From Melioribacter sp. (lineage in GTDB: Bacteria > Bacteroidota > Ignavibacteria > Ignavibacteriales > Melioribacteraceae), in the NCBI GenBank assembly GCA_003155655.1, contig PMDS01000105.1:1-64000 (forward strand): a stretch of 64,000 nucleotides of DNA, read 5' to 3'. The notes beneath the pieces were generated by a model. That model made no database searches, was not told the DNA's origin, and worked only from the letters and a program-made list of their open reading frames with translations. Shown here one piece after another: positions 28,120 through 36,996 of this stretch; the stretch's first letter is position 1, and every line of letters starts with the position of its first letter. Made by a program: the position numbers and the translations under genes.

Positions 28120-28280
28120 GCTATGCAATAATTATTGAATTGAAATAGTTATTCATTTCAATAGTTGAGTCAAAATATCTTATAAATAAAAGAAAGAGGT
28201 TTGAAGGAGATCAACTAAAATTAAATAAGAACTAGTTGAGAAGAACAAATTTAAGCAAGTATTAACATAGAGAGATAGAT

Positions 28281-31200
28281 TTGAAATCTAAAATAATTTT
28301 GTATTTAATTTTATTATTTCTAGTCGATATTAACCTAATAATTGGACAAGTTAAATCCATTACCGACAAAGACAAAAATGAAAAACATGCGCCTGTTGTT
28401 GCAAATCAAATTTTAATGAGCGCAACCACATTACATGTTGATTCATTACACCATTTTATACTAAATGAAAATTCTCACAATGCTCAATCTTCTAATCAGC
28501 AAACTTTAGCTTTGCCGGATTTATGTTTTGCCAAAGTAAACACTTGGCCGGATTATATAGTCTTTAAGAAAAGTGCTATAACTGATATAGCCAATCAATT
28601 GAATTCAGAAGATTCACCTCTTTACAATACTGATACGATTTATTTCGGGTTCCTGGTTGAAAATGCCGGTAATGCAGATTGCCCTATCTATTCTCTTGAC
28701 ATTTATATAGACAATGTCAAGAATATAACTTCCACATCTTCGAGCACCTTGCCGGTTTACAGCACGTCCAATATAGTGGGCATTTGGGCTTTTTATTTCA
28801 ATCCCAACGCGTTTACTGCTGGCGTACATAATATAAAAATCGTATTGGATCCGCAAAACTCAATAGCGGAAAACGATGAAACTAATAACCAATATTCCAG
28901 AAATTTTACAATCCTTTCAAATTCAATTACACAATATTCTGTCAGCTTATCAAGTAATCCAACGAATGGGGGCACTTATACTGGAGGAGGTTTATATAAT
29001 TCCGGCAGTTCTGTAACAGTAACAGCAACACCAAACAATGGATATACATTTACAAATTGGACAGAGAATGGAACGATAGTTTCAACTAGCGCGAATTATA
29101 CATTTACGATCACCAACAACAGATCACTAGTTGCAAACTTCTCAATAGTGAATAATACAACTATAACTACTAATCCAACCGGACGAAGTTTTACTGCAGA
29201 TGGAACAATATATACTGCAGCCCAGTCATTTCCATGGACATCAGGAAGTACTCATACGGTTTCAGTTACAAGCCCTCAAAGCGGGTCGACCGGCACTCAG
29301 TATGTATATAGTGGTTGGAGTGATGAAGGAGCTCAGAGCCATACAATAACAACACCTGGTTTATCAACAACATATACAGCCAACTTTACTACACAATATT
29401 ATTTAACTCTGACTGCAGGAACAGGAGGTACAGTATCTTCAAGCTCATGGTATAATGCAAATCAAAGTGTGACAGTTACTGCGATTCCAAACAGTGGGTA
29501 TACATTTGCAAATTGGTCAGAGAATGGAACTGTAGTTTCAACCAGCGCGAATTATTCATTTACTATCACTAACAGCAGATCATTAGTTGCTAACTTTTCA
29601 GCAATGAATATTACAACAGTAACTACAAATCCTGCAGGACGGAGTTTTACAGTAGATGGAACAACATATACGTCAGTACAAACATTTTCATGGGCAGCAA
29701 GTACAACTCATACATTATCGGTTACAAGCCCTCAAAGCGGATCGACCGGTACTCAGTATGTATATAGCAGTTGGAGTGATGGAGGGACTCAGAGCCATAC
29801 AATTACAATTCCAAGTTCTGCAACTACCTATACTGCAAATTTCACAACACAATATTATTTAACTCTGACTGCAGGAACAGGAGGTACAGTATCTTCAAGC
29901 TCATGGTATAATGCAAGTCAAAGTGCTACTGCTACAGCAACACCAAACAATGGATATACATTTGCAAATTGGACAGAGAATGGATCAGTAGTTTCGACAA
30001 GCGCGAATTATACATTTACTATGACTAACAGCAGATCATTAGTTGCTAACTTTATTCAACAATTTAATATTACAATCTTATCAAATCCGACAGGGGGTGG
30101 TACAACAACAGGTGCTAGCACTTACAATTCTGGTATTAGTGTTACGGTAACGGCAACTGCAAACAGCGGATATATATTTATTGACTGGACGGAAGGAGGT
30201 TCGGTTGTTTCGTCAAATCCGAACTACACATTTAATATAAGCAGCAGTCGGGCATTAGTGGCAAATTTCATTGTGAGCCAAGTAAGTGTAAGTCAATCAT
30301 ACTCATTTGCAAACCCTACGTCAACAACAAGCTATAAATTATTTGGCTTACCGGGAGATAACAACTTTTTATTATCAGAAATAATGACAGGTTCTCTTGA
30401 CAATGATTGGGTTGCATACAGAGATAATGGTCAAGCAAGTAATTACTATGAGAAGTTTACTAACTCAAGTAATTTTTATGTTAAGCCTGGTTTGGGTTTT
30501 TGGATTATTAGCAAAAACACAATAAATGTAAATAGAACTGTACAATCAGTAGCTGTAAATTCTAGTGGTCAATATGTTATTCCTTTACAATCAAGCTGGA
30601 ATATAATCTCAAATCCTTTCAACATAGCTGTTAACTGGAGTAGTATTGCATCAAAAAATAATGTGGGATCGGATATTATATGGGATTTTGCAAATGGTAC
30701 CTTTGTTGTCTCACAAACCCTTGATCCATACAAAGGATATTATTTTAAAAATACGAATACTTTATCGACATTAAATATACCTTATCCTACTTTAGCCAAA
30801 AGAAGTAATGAGAATGTCGAATTTCTAAACAATGAATTAAAAATATCCTTAAATAAAGATAATAAAAACATTTCAGAAGTAAAGTTTGGTTTTAGTAATG
30901 AAAGCAATGAAGAAAGTAAAAAGTATAATATCAGTAGACCTGTATCAGATTTTGAAGTGGAGAGAATGGTTATATATAATTCGGAATTGGATTCTAATGA
31001 CAAATTTTTGTATCGAGTTATTAGAAACAATGAATTTGATGAAGAAAGATATCAGTTGCAACTTAAAGTAATACCAAATAAACAATATTCGATTAGTATT
31101 ACGGATACATCGAACGACAAATTTATATACTTAGTCGACAATAAATTAAATGTAGTTTATAATTTGAAGCGGCAAAACAAAATAAATTTTAGTTCGACTA

Positions 31201-31538
31201 CAGCTGAAATAAACTATGAATTAATAGTTAGTAAGAATGCAATCCAAACGGATGGTTTTTCAAATTCTTTACCGAATGTTAATAAATTATATCAAAATTA
31301 CCCTAACCCGTTCAATCCATCGACAACAATTAGGTTCAACCTGGAAACGCCATCATATGTTAGTTTAAAAATATATAATGCAATAGGAGCTGAAGTCAGG
31401 GAGTTAATAAACGGATATGTTGATAAAGGATATTATGAGATGACATTTGATGGAAAAGAATTATCAAGTGGAATTTATTTCTGCAGATTAATCGCAGAAA
31501 AGAAAATGGAGATTATTAAAATGTTATTGATTAAATAA
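28281..31538 (+). CDS. T9SS cargo: CARDB domain, multiple InlB-type repeats and type A sorting tail
   Basis: This 1085-residue protein starts at a TTG (no good ATG precedes the signal peptide K-S-K-I-I-L-Y-L-I-L-L-F). Residues about 75-215 form a CARDB-like Ig domain (N-A-G-N-A-D-C-P … D-E-T-N-N-Q-Y). They are followed by about four divergent InlB B-repeats (S-G-Y-T-F-A-N-W-x-E-N-G) alternating with a W-S-D-G-G/A-Q-S-H-T-I-T module. The distal 400 residues match the 23.5-kb protein, including L-Y-Q-N-Y-P-N-P-F-N-P-S-T and a final K-M-L-L-I-K. It is probably a surface adhesin or structural protein exported by a type IX system. Confidence 0.88.
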   Translation: MKSKIILYLILLFLVDINLIIGQVKSITDKDKNEKHAPVVANQILMSATTLHVDSLHHFILNENSHNAQSSNQQTLALPDLCFAKVNTWPDYIVFKKSAITDIANQLNSEDSPLYNTDTIYFGFLVENAGNADCPIYSLDIYIDNVKNITSTSSSTLPVYSTSNIVGIWAFYFNPNAFTAGVHNIKIVLDPQNSIAENDETNNQYSRNFTILSNSITQYSVSLSSNPTNGGTYTGGGLYNSGSSVTVTATPNNGYTFTNWTENGTIVSTSANYTFTITNNRSLVANFSIVNNTTITTNPTGRSFTADGTIYTAAQSFPWTSGSTHTVSVTSPQSGSTGTQYVYSGWSDEGAQSHTITTPGLSTTYTANFTTQYYLTLTAGTGGTVSSSSWYNANQSVTVTAIPNSGYTFANWSENGTVVSTSANYSFTITNSRSLVANFSAMNITTVTTNPAGRSFTVDGTTYTSVQTFSWAASTTHTLSVTSPQSGSTGTQYVYSSWSDGGTQSHTITIPSSATTYTANFTTQYYLTLTAGTGGTVSSSSWYNASQSATATATPNNGYTFANWTENGSVVSTSANYTFTMTNSRSLVANFIQQFNITILSNPTGGGTTTGASTYNSGISVTVTATANSGYIFIDWTEGGSVVSSNPNYTFNISSSRALVANFIVSQVSVSQSYSFANPTSTTSYKLFGLPGDNNFLLSEIMTGSLDNDWVAYRDNGQASNYYEKFTNSSNFYVKPGLGFWIISKNTINVNRTVQSVAVNSSGQYVIPLQSSWNIISNPFNIAVNWSSIASKNNVGSDIIWDFANGTFVVSQTLDPYKGYYFKNTNTLSTLNIPYPTLAKRSNENVEFLNNELKISLNKDNKNISEVKFGFSNESNEESKKYNISRPVSDFEVERMVIYNSELDSNDKFLYRVIRNNEFDEERYQLQLKVIPNKQYSISITDTSNDKFIYLVDNKLNVVYNLKRQNKINFSSTTAEINYELIVSKNAIQTDGFSNSLPNVNKLYQNYPNPFNPSTTIRFNLETPSYVSLKIYNAIGAEVRELINGYVDKGYYEMTFDGKELSSGIYFCRLIAEKKMEIIKMLLIK
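29391..29926 (+). repeat. Internal direct repeat of 456-bp period
   Basis: The block starting ACACAATATTATTTAACTCT at 29391 recurs at 29847 almost unchanged for about 80 bases. The preceding W-S-D module (from about 29140) is also repeated at about 29600. The 456-bp period is 152 codons, a recent in-frame duplication. Confidence 0.8.
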
Positions 31539-31751
31539 TTGTGTAAATCAATTCTTAATTGTATTGGTTAGAATTTGATCTGACCAACTTCTATAGTTAG
31601 ACAGATTAGCAGGGCAGTGATCAATAATAAAGAATTCTGTGTAGACGGTGTAGTCTGGGGAGTTGGAAACATCTTGGTCACAAAATTGTCATCACAATTC
31701 AAAATGTTGCGTTTTTAGCTTAGATACAAAATATTTTAGATTACGTTGAGC

Positions 31752-31859
31752 ATCCCCTTAATGGGATCAACAAAGTTAATTCCTGCCCGCCCTCCTATCC
31801 GTTGGCTAACGGATTACTTAGGCGGGTCTTATCGCACTAAGCCTGAAGTAATTCAGGCT
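31752..31859. repeat. Three adjacent inverted repeats (REP-like or structured RNA)
   Basis: Hairpin 1 is ATCCC/GGGAT at 31752-31767. Hairpin 2 is a compound stem, CCCGCC (31786-31791) with GGCGGG (31821-31826), enclosing ATCCGTT (31797-31803) with AACGGAT (31808-31814). Hairpin 3 is AGCCTGAA (31840-31847) with TTCAGGCT (31852-31859) and a 4-base loop. The stretch is much richer in G+C than its surroundings. It could be a REP-type or MITE-type element or a structured transcript. No T-tract follows. Confidence 0.55.
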
Positions 31860-32100
31860 GGTCCTTATCCATCCCCAGAAAGGTTCGGTGATTGTTGTAC
31901 TAATGAAAATATTCATTTAGCAGATTTCGAAGATGATTTTCGTTTATAACAATTACATGATCAAGAAATTCGCTCCGAATACTACCCATAACTCTTCAGA
32001 TATAACCATTCACCATAGTGATCGATAGGCCGTAACAATTTTTCGAACGCCGAAGTGTAAAAAACTCTGTTTACACAGATCACCAAACTACAATTTTGTT

Positions 32101-32154
32101 CATCACCTAAAGGATGTAGTTCCTTTTTCATCCTTTCGCCCGATTGATTACTTT
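32101..32154. repeat. Dispersed repeat copy A
   Basis: The segment with AGGATGTAGTTCCTTTTTCA and CGCCCGATTGA resembles 34450-34495 (AGATGTAGTACCTTTTCCA, GCCCTGATTGA) at roughly three quarters of positions. The two copies flank the YtxH/DUF948/sialidase-like block in the same orientation. Confidence 0.45.
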
Positions 32155-32244
32155 CTTATTTCCATTGATTATAAGGTTGAAATAAAACAATCTCTCTATT
32201 GGCAGAGATAATTTATTATAATGATGTATTCGCTGGAGGATTAA

Positions 32245-32649
32245 ATGACTAATCAAACAAGAGGAATGGGAAAAGGTTTATTGATAGGAGTATTGGTTGG
32301 TGCTGCAGCTGGATCCGCAGTAGCTCTTTTATACGCGCCTAAATCCGGAAAACGATTAAGAGAAGATATCAAAAACAAATCGCAGGATTTGATTGATGAT
32401 TCTGAAAGTTACTATTCGAATGCAAAGAGGAAGGTCTCTCGCTTTATAGATGGTGTAAAAAAAAAGTCCGGATCTTTAATCTCTGACAATCATGAGAAAA
32501 TTGATACAATTTTAGAAGAATCGGAAATGATTCTACAGGATGCGAAAGACAAAGTGGAAAATCATTTTCATGCCGGCAAAACTAAACTTGAGAAAGAAAC
32601 CGAACACTTAAAATCTGCGTTTAAGGCAGATAAACATTCTCAATCATAA
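32245..32649 (+). CDS. YtxH-family protein
   Basis: This 134-residue protein has an N-terminal glycine/alanine-rich membrane helix (G-L-L-I-G-V-L-V-G-A-A-A-G) followed by L-L-Y-A-P-K-S-G-K-R-L-R-E, the hallmark of YtxH. The rest is a long amphipathic, charged coiled coil. Family members are membrane-associated and often stress- or cell-envelope-related, but without a defined biochemical activity. GGAGG precedes the ATG. The next gene encodes the usual DUF948-like partner. Confidence 0.88.
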   Translation: MTNQTRGMGKGLLIGVLVGAAAGSAVALLYAPKSGKRLREDIKNKSQDLIDDSESYYSNAKRKVSRFIDGVKKKSGSLISDNHEKIDTILEESEMILQDAKDKVENHFHAGKTKLEKETEHLKSAFKADKHSQS

Positions 32650-32673
32650 GTCCTAAAAGGTTAATTGATTACT

Positions 32674-33057
32674 ATGGTATTAATTATTAACATTTTTATA
32701 CTGGTTCTATTAATTACCGCTTCAACCTTGTGCGTTTTTCTAATCGTATATGTAAAAAAATATTACGAACAGGTGGACGCAGTACGCAAAGATTTTAATC
32801 AACTCGTTGAAAATACTATTCCCATTTTAAATAATTTGGAAGAAGTTACTGGCAGGGTAAACAGCATGGCGGCAAGCGTAGGGGAATATTGGGATGGAAT
32901 CGATAAATCCATTAAAAGTTTGCAGAGTATGATCTCTGTTTTCAATTCCTGGAAAATAATTCGTTTCGCAAAAATATACAGTCCGAAGCTCCTTAATAAT
33001 TTTAGATCGGTTGCTAAAGGTATAACTACTTTTAGAAGTGAATTAAAGAACAAATAA
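32674..33057 (+). CDS. DUF948-like membrane protein
   Basis: The protein is about 127 residues. ATG 32674 is preferred over the in-frame TTG 32665. One N-terminal membrane helix (I-I-N-I-F-I-L-V-L-L-I-T-A-S) is followed by an extended coiled coil (F-N-Q-L-V-E-N-T-I-P-I-L-N-N-L-E-E-V). This pattern and the position just after a YtxH gene match DUF948 proteins. Both probably act together at the inner membrane; their function is unknown. Confidence 0.75.
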   Translation: MVLIINIFILVLLITASTLCVFLIVYVKKYYEQVDAVRKDFNQLVENTIPILNNLEEVTGRVNSMAASVGEYWDGIDKSIKSLQSMISVFNSWKIIRFAKIYSPKLLNNFRSVAKGITTFRSELKNK

Positions 33058-33221
33058 TTTCCATTTACCAAGCATACTAATTTTTCAATAGTATAACCTA
33101 ATATGAAACGAAAATATCCATGTCAATATTTAAAACGAATTGATATGAGCGGCTCTGTATAATTAACCTGTTTTAAGAAGTTTATTTTAATTTATCATTT
33201 TTTTTACTGTTGAGTTGATTT

Positions 33222-34433
33222 ATGCAATTGCGATTCATTTTAAAATTACTAAAAAAAGTTTTTCTAACAGCAATTGTTTCAATTTGCATTCTTTTTGTTT
33301 ACTGGTATTACCGTCCAAATAATTCCAACCAAATACCAGAGTTATCAATTGAGTCCTGGAGTGTTGTTAATAATGGAAAACATAACGCCTTTACCGATCT
33401 TATATATTGGAAAGGGGAGTTCTATTTAACATATAGGATTGCCGATTTTCATTCAGGAAGTATTAAATCAAAAATTGTAATCATGTCCTCACCGGATGCA
33501 AAAAAATGGAAAGAATTAGCACTTTTAGATGGAAATGGAAGTGATATTAGAGACCCAAAATTTGCCGTCGTAAAAGATAGGTTGTTTATTTTTGCATTAA
33601 AGGGCGCTCACTTTTTTGCTTCTCCGGCCAAGTCTGCATATTCTATCTCAATTGATGGAAAATCATGGACTAAATTTGAAGATATAAATTTTACCGGATG
33701 GCTTATATGGAGGCCCAAGACAGCAGATGGAATCACTTGGTATGCGCCATTTTTCTGGCATAATCTAGGTCAATCTTATTTAATGAAATCAACTGATTGT
33801 ATTAATTGGTCCTTTACCGGAAAACTTTATAATGGAGATAACGCCAATGAAACTGAAATGACATTCGTGAATGATTCAACTTTGATGGCAGTGGGCAGAG
33901 CTGTATTTTCTAATAATTATATTGCTTCACCGGAAGGATTTTCAGTCATTTTTAAAAGTTCATTTCCATTTAACAATTGGTCTTCGTATAAAAGGAGTTT
34001 TGTTACAAGATTAGACGGACCTAATTTGTTTACTCACAAAGGTAATGTTTATGCAATCGGCCGTTACCAACCAATATCAGATGTTTTTTCCAGATCCTTT
34101 GGGGATTTATTCAGTAGAAAACGAACTTCAATTTTTTTGATAAAAGACTATAACTTAATCTATCTAACGGATATCCTAAGCAATGGTGATACTTCTTATT
34201 CAGGTGCAGTTATAATTGGTGATACACTTTACTTCAGTTATTATACTAGTGATATAACCAAAGATTTCCCCTGGCTATTGGGGATGTTTAATCCTACAAG
34301 TATCAGAATTGGACGATTGAATCTTAACAGTTTAGAAAAATTTGCTCTTAATACATGTGCTAAGATTGCAAATCAAGTTGATATTTCTGATTCAAAAAAG
34401 ACTACAATAAAGACTTCACTAATAGGCGAATAA
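33222..34433 (+). CDS. Membrane-anchored sialidase/glycosidase-fold protein
   Basis: This 403-residue protein has a single N-terminal membrane anchor (F-L-T-A-I-V-S-I-C-I-L-F-V-Y-W) and then a repeated beta pattern of five- or six-bladed propellers. S-S-P-D-A-K-K-W, S-I-D-G-K-S-W and S-T-D-C-I-N-W resemble sialidase Asp-boxes, and the R-D-P-K-F motif is reminiscent of GH43/GH117-like or exo-alpha-sialidase-like proteins. I cannot confirm catalysis. A true sialidase would need an arginine triad and a Tyr/Glu pair, which I could not assign. It stands alone between two gene-poor regions. Confidence 0.65.
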   Translation: MQLRFILKLLKKVFLTAIVSICILFVYWYYRPNNSNQIPELSIESWSVVNNGKHNAFTDLIYWKGEFYLTYRIADFHSGSIKSKIVIMSSPDAKKWKELALLDGNGSDIRDPKFAVVKDRLFIFALKGAHFFASPAKSAYSISIDGKSWTKFEDINFTGWLIWRPKTADGITWYAPFFWHNLGQSYLMKSTDCINWSFTGKLYNGDNANETEMTFVNDSTLMAVGRAVFSNNYIASPEGFSVIFKSSFPFNNWSSYKRSFVTRLDGPNLFTHKGNVYAIGRYQPISDVFSRSFGDLFSRKRTSIFLIKDYNLIYLTDILSNGDTSYSGAVIIGDTLYFSYYTSDITKDFPWLLGMFNPTSIRIGRLNLNSLEKFALNTCAKIANQVDISDSKKTTIKTSLIGE

Positions 34434-34893
34434 TTCTTATTACTATTATCATCCAAAAGATGTAGTACCTTTTCCATTCTTGCCCTGATTGAGTTGTCTC
34501 TATTCAAAATATAATTCAATTAATATTTTACCGGAAATTAAATATCATTTCTCACTTCATAAATACTTGACTTAGAAATATAGATCAGCTAATTAATAAA
34601 TGTTGAGTTAGACATTTAGATTTTATTTTAATTTTATAGATAGAAAGACCAAGAAGAGAGTGCAAAATTGTATGGTTGGTTGTATTTTGAAATGGTTCGC
34701 TCTAAGAGGTTTTGCTGTTTTAAATTAGTATTTTGAATTTTACTATCCGAATCCGTTAGCTTGCCTGCTATTAACACTGCCCACGGACTAAAGGAGCGCA
34801 GGATATCACTGTTTCTCTTCCGGAGATGGACAAGTTAGCACCTAACCTGAAGAAATTCAGATTATTCTATTTTAGGACGATTCAATTAATTAA
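34434..34893. other. Intergenic region, no gene recognised
   Basis: It contains a repeat copy near 34450 and a short G+C-richer patch (34748-34804, with ATCCGTTAGC reminiscent of the hairpin region at 31.8 kb). The plus-strand frame beginning 34826 runs into the antisense of the carboxylesterase and is not supported. Confidence 0.4.
34450..34495. repeat. Dispersed repeat copy B
   Basis: This is the diverged partner of 32101-32154 (shared AGATGTAGTnCCTTTT and GCCCnGATTGA cores) in direct orientation. Confidence 0.45.
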
Positions 34894-34940
34894 AAGAGGC
34901 TTTCTCAAAGGTTGTAAAATTACTTTTAAGACAGCCTCTT
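34888..34940 (-). terminator. Probable Rho-independent terminator of the carboxylesterase gene
   Basis: On the minus strand, about 40 bases after the stop at 34978, a stem AAGAGGCT/AGCCTCTT extends inward by TCTTAAA/TTTGAGA pairing with one mismatch. The loop is roughly 14 bases. It is followed by TTTTAATT. Confidence 0.6.
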
Positions 34941-34977
34941 CAGTATTTCTATTAATTCTTTTTGTTTACTGTCCTTT

Positions 34978-36399
34978 TTACCTGCTGAATGAATTGCCTT
35001 TGTATTCCGGGGAATCGGTCATTGTACAGGTTGCTTTGTTTTCATCAGCATCAAATACTCTAAAATTTGGAACTTTTGTTGTGTATGGTGTCCATTCACC
35101 CTTATTCTTGCCGCTTGGATTACCGAACTTGGCAAAATTGGTCCAATAATCTACCATTTTGTTGCTCAATTCCTGGTCACCTTTTGTAAAAGGACGCCAG
35201 CTGTGTGAAAATGAATTGAACACATACCATAAATCCGAAGAGTGAAAAGCTCCGCTTTTATCTCCCGGTAGTTGGCGTGCAAATAAATATGCAAAAACCG
35301 GCTTGCTGCTCTTCTCTGCTCGAAGTGCACAGAAATCCTTTACTGCCTTTGTCATATCCATCAAATCGTTGGTTGTGTAACCAAAAATATACGGGATATC
35401 TGCAATTTTTCCGGCAGTCGCTTCTTCACTGAAAGTGCCGTTCAAGAGAAAACCGTCAGTCACAGGACCCCAAAAAATCCTTTTCTTGGTAGCCGTTGAG
35501 TAGTCTTTTGACATTTTTGTAAGTTCATCAAAAGAAAGAGCGCGCATTTCTTTTAAAGTTGTTTTCTTAAAATATTCCATCATAGTTTTGTTGGCTGCCT
35601 GGGCAGTGTCCAGCGCCGAGGACATTCTAAAATTGCTGCTCAAACCACCTCCGCTCATGCTTATTGCATGGCTTATCAAATCCTTTGAAAGCGGTGAAGC
35701 GCATAATGACTGAACGCTGCCAGCACCTGCGCTCTGACCGAATATTGTTATGTTGTTGGGATCTCCTCCGAACTGCTTGATATTTTTATTAACCCATTTA
35801 AGCGCAGCAACCTGATCTAATAAACCATAATTACCCGATACACCATGAGCGCTTTCTGCCGATAAAAGAGGATGTGAGAAAAAGCCGAAAACACCAAGAC
35901 GGTATGTTACTGTTACTAAAATGACACCCCGCGAAGCCCATTGTTCGCCACCATCCATTTCAGGTTCAAAAGCAAAGCCTTCACGGTAACCGCCGCCGTG
36001 TATCCATATAGCGACAGGAAGTTTTTTATCTGTTTTGCCTGCAGCGGGTGTCCAGATATTCAAGTAAAGACAATCCTCATTGAATGGAACAGATCCGCTG
36101 GCCCGCCATTCCTTACCATAAAAACTTTGGGGATCCCAGGTTACCTGCATGGAAGCAGCACCGAATTTATCTGCTGTTTTTATACCTTTCCAGGGCACTA
36201 CAGGCTGTGGTTCCTTCCAGCGTAAATCACCTACCGGAGGTGCTGCAAAAGGAATACCCTTATATGCAATTATTCCCTTCGTTGCAGTCTTCACTCCAAT
36301 TACCTTACCACCTTCAATGGTCAACACAGGATTAGAATCTTTGCCCAGGACCAATACCGATAGTATACATATTAAAAGAAAGAGAGATAAATTTTTCAT
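34978..36399 (-). CDS. Secreted type-B carboxylesterase
   Basis: This 473-residue alpha/beta-hydrolase has a signal peptide (L-S-L-F-L-L-I-C-I-L-S-V-L-V-L-G). Family landmarks are Y-K-G-I-P-F-A-A-P-P-V-G, N-E-D-C-L-Y-L-N-I-W, the oxyanion H-G-G-G-Y, the nucleophile elbow F-G-Q-S-A-G-A (S223) and the C-terminal A-F-H-S-S-D-L-W-Y-V-F (H386). The acid position lies in G-Y-T-T-N-D-L-M-D, where D takes the place of the more usual E. It is shorter than typical members (about 500-550) because the region between acid and His is reduced. It is divergent from the CAZyme genes at 37 kb and could remove acetyl or feruloyl esters from plant polysaccharide, which is inferred from context. Confidence 0.9.
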   Translation of the reverse strand: MKNLSLFLLICILSVLVLGKDSNPVLTIEGGKVIGVKTATKGIIAYKGIPFAAPPVGDLRWKEPQPVVPWKGIKTADKFGAASMQVTWDPQSFYGKEWRASGSVPFNEDCLYLNIWTPAAGKTDKKLPVAIWIHGGGYREGFAFEPEMDGGEQWASRGVILVTVTYRLGVFGFFSHPLLSAESAHGVSGNYGLLDQVAALKWVNKNIKQFGGDPNNITIFGQSAGAGSVQSLCASPLSKDLISHAISMSGGGLSSNFRMSSALDTAQAANKTMMEYFKKTTLKEMRALSFDELTKMSKDYSTATKKRIFWGPVTDGFLLNGTFSEEATAGKIADIPYIFGYTTNDLMDMTKAVKDFCALRAEKSSKPVFAYLFARQLPGDKSGAFHSSDLWYVFNSFSHSWRPFTKGDQELSNKMVDYWTNFAKFGNPSGKNKGEWTPYTTKVPNFRVFDADENKATCTMTDSPEYKGNSFSR

Positions 36400-36996
36400 A
36401 ACATATCCATTTTTTTGATTGAAAAAAAAATACTAATAAGTTTACATAAATATTATATAAAAGGCGAGAAGGGGGTAATCCAAATTTTTACTACAGAAAG
36501 AGCAGTTCTTGGTAATACTTCGCAAATTACTTTAGTATGACTTGACCCTGGCGGATCTTTATTTAATCAAAAATGAGTCTGGAATAGGGACAAATTCTTG
36601 ACAAAGGAAATCTTACTCCTTATCATCCGCTTATTCCAGAGGCAGGCATCTATGCAAATCATCTAAATGTAGATCAAGACTAAGTGATTAATTATTGATT
36701 TTCCTGAAGTTAATTTTAATGGCTGGCATTTTTAAGAAAAGGAAGGGAAAACCGGCATTTTGTATTAGCGGCGCAATCATTAATCGGTATTTATTCACAT
36801 TAAATTCTTTTATTGAACCGAATCTGATATCAATGCCCATTCCCATATTTTTCTGTATATTACTCGAGAAAGTAGCAATATATTTCATTAAATAAGTTAT
36901 ATTTTATAGTAAAAATTATTATTAAGTGTAGAACAGACACATATCCCATAATAAATGGGAAACAAAAATATTCTTACATAGATAGGTGAGCCACTT
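36400..36996. other. Divergent intergenic region without a supported gene
   Basis: It separates the minus-strand esterase from the plus-strand CAZyme genes, so it should hold two promoters. Overlapping 66-residue frames occur on both strands at 36688-36895, but neither has a ribosome site or recognisable motifs. A short open stretch near 36600-36680 (T-P-Y-H-P-L-I-P-E-A-G-I-Y-A-N) could be a coding relic. Confidence 0.4.

Larger units (their letters stand above)
31539..32244. other. Intergenic region with clustered hairpins and a dispersed repeat
   Basis: I see no credible gene. The open frame 31746-31949 is explained better as structured DNA. Three consecutive inverted repeats occur at 31752-31859 (listed separately). 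A repeat starting at 32101 recurs near 34450. A leader with GGAGG precedes the YtxH gene. Confidence 0.5.

Noticed and set aside
28139-28162. Hairpin ATTGAAAT/ATTTCAAT after the zinc-ribbon gene
   Set aside because: The stem is A/T-only and no T-tract follows, so terminator function is not supported.
31746-31949. 67-residue open frame
   Set aside because: It spans three hairpins, has no ribosome site and has odd composition (Pro/Arg-rich). It is better read as structured non-coding DNA.
33222-34433. True sialidase call
   Set aside because: Asp-box-like motifs are present, but I could not assign the arginine triad or nucleophile Tyr/Glu, so only the fold is proposed.
34826-35149. 107-residue plus-strand frame
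   Set aside because: Its second half is antisense to the well-supported carboxylesterase, and its first half covers the esterase terminator hairpin.
36688-36895. Opposing 66-residue frames on both strands
   Set aside because: They are mutually antisense, without ribosome sites or motifs, in a divergent promoter region.
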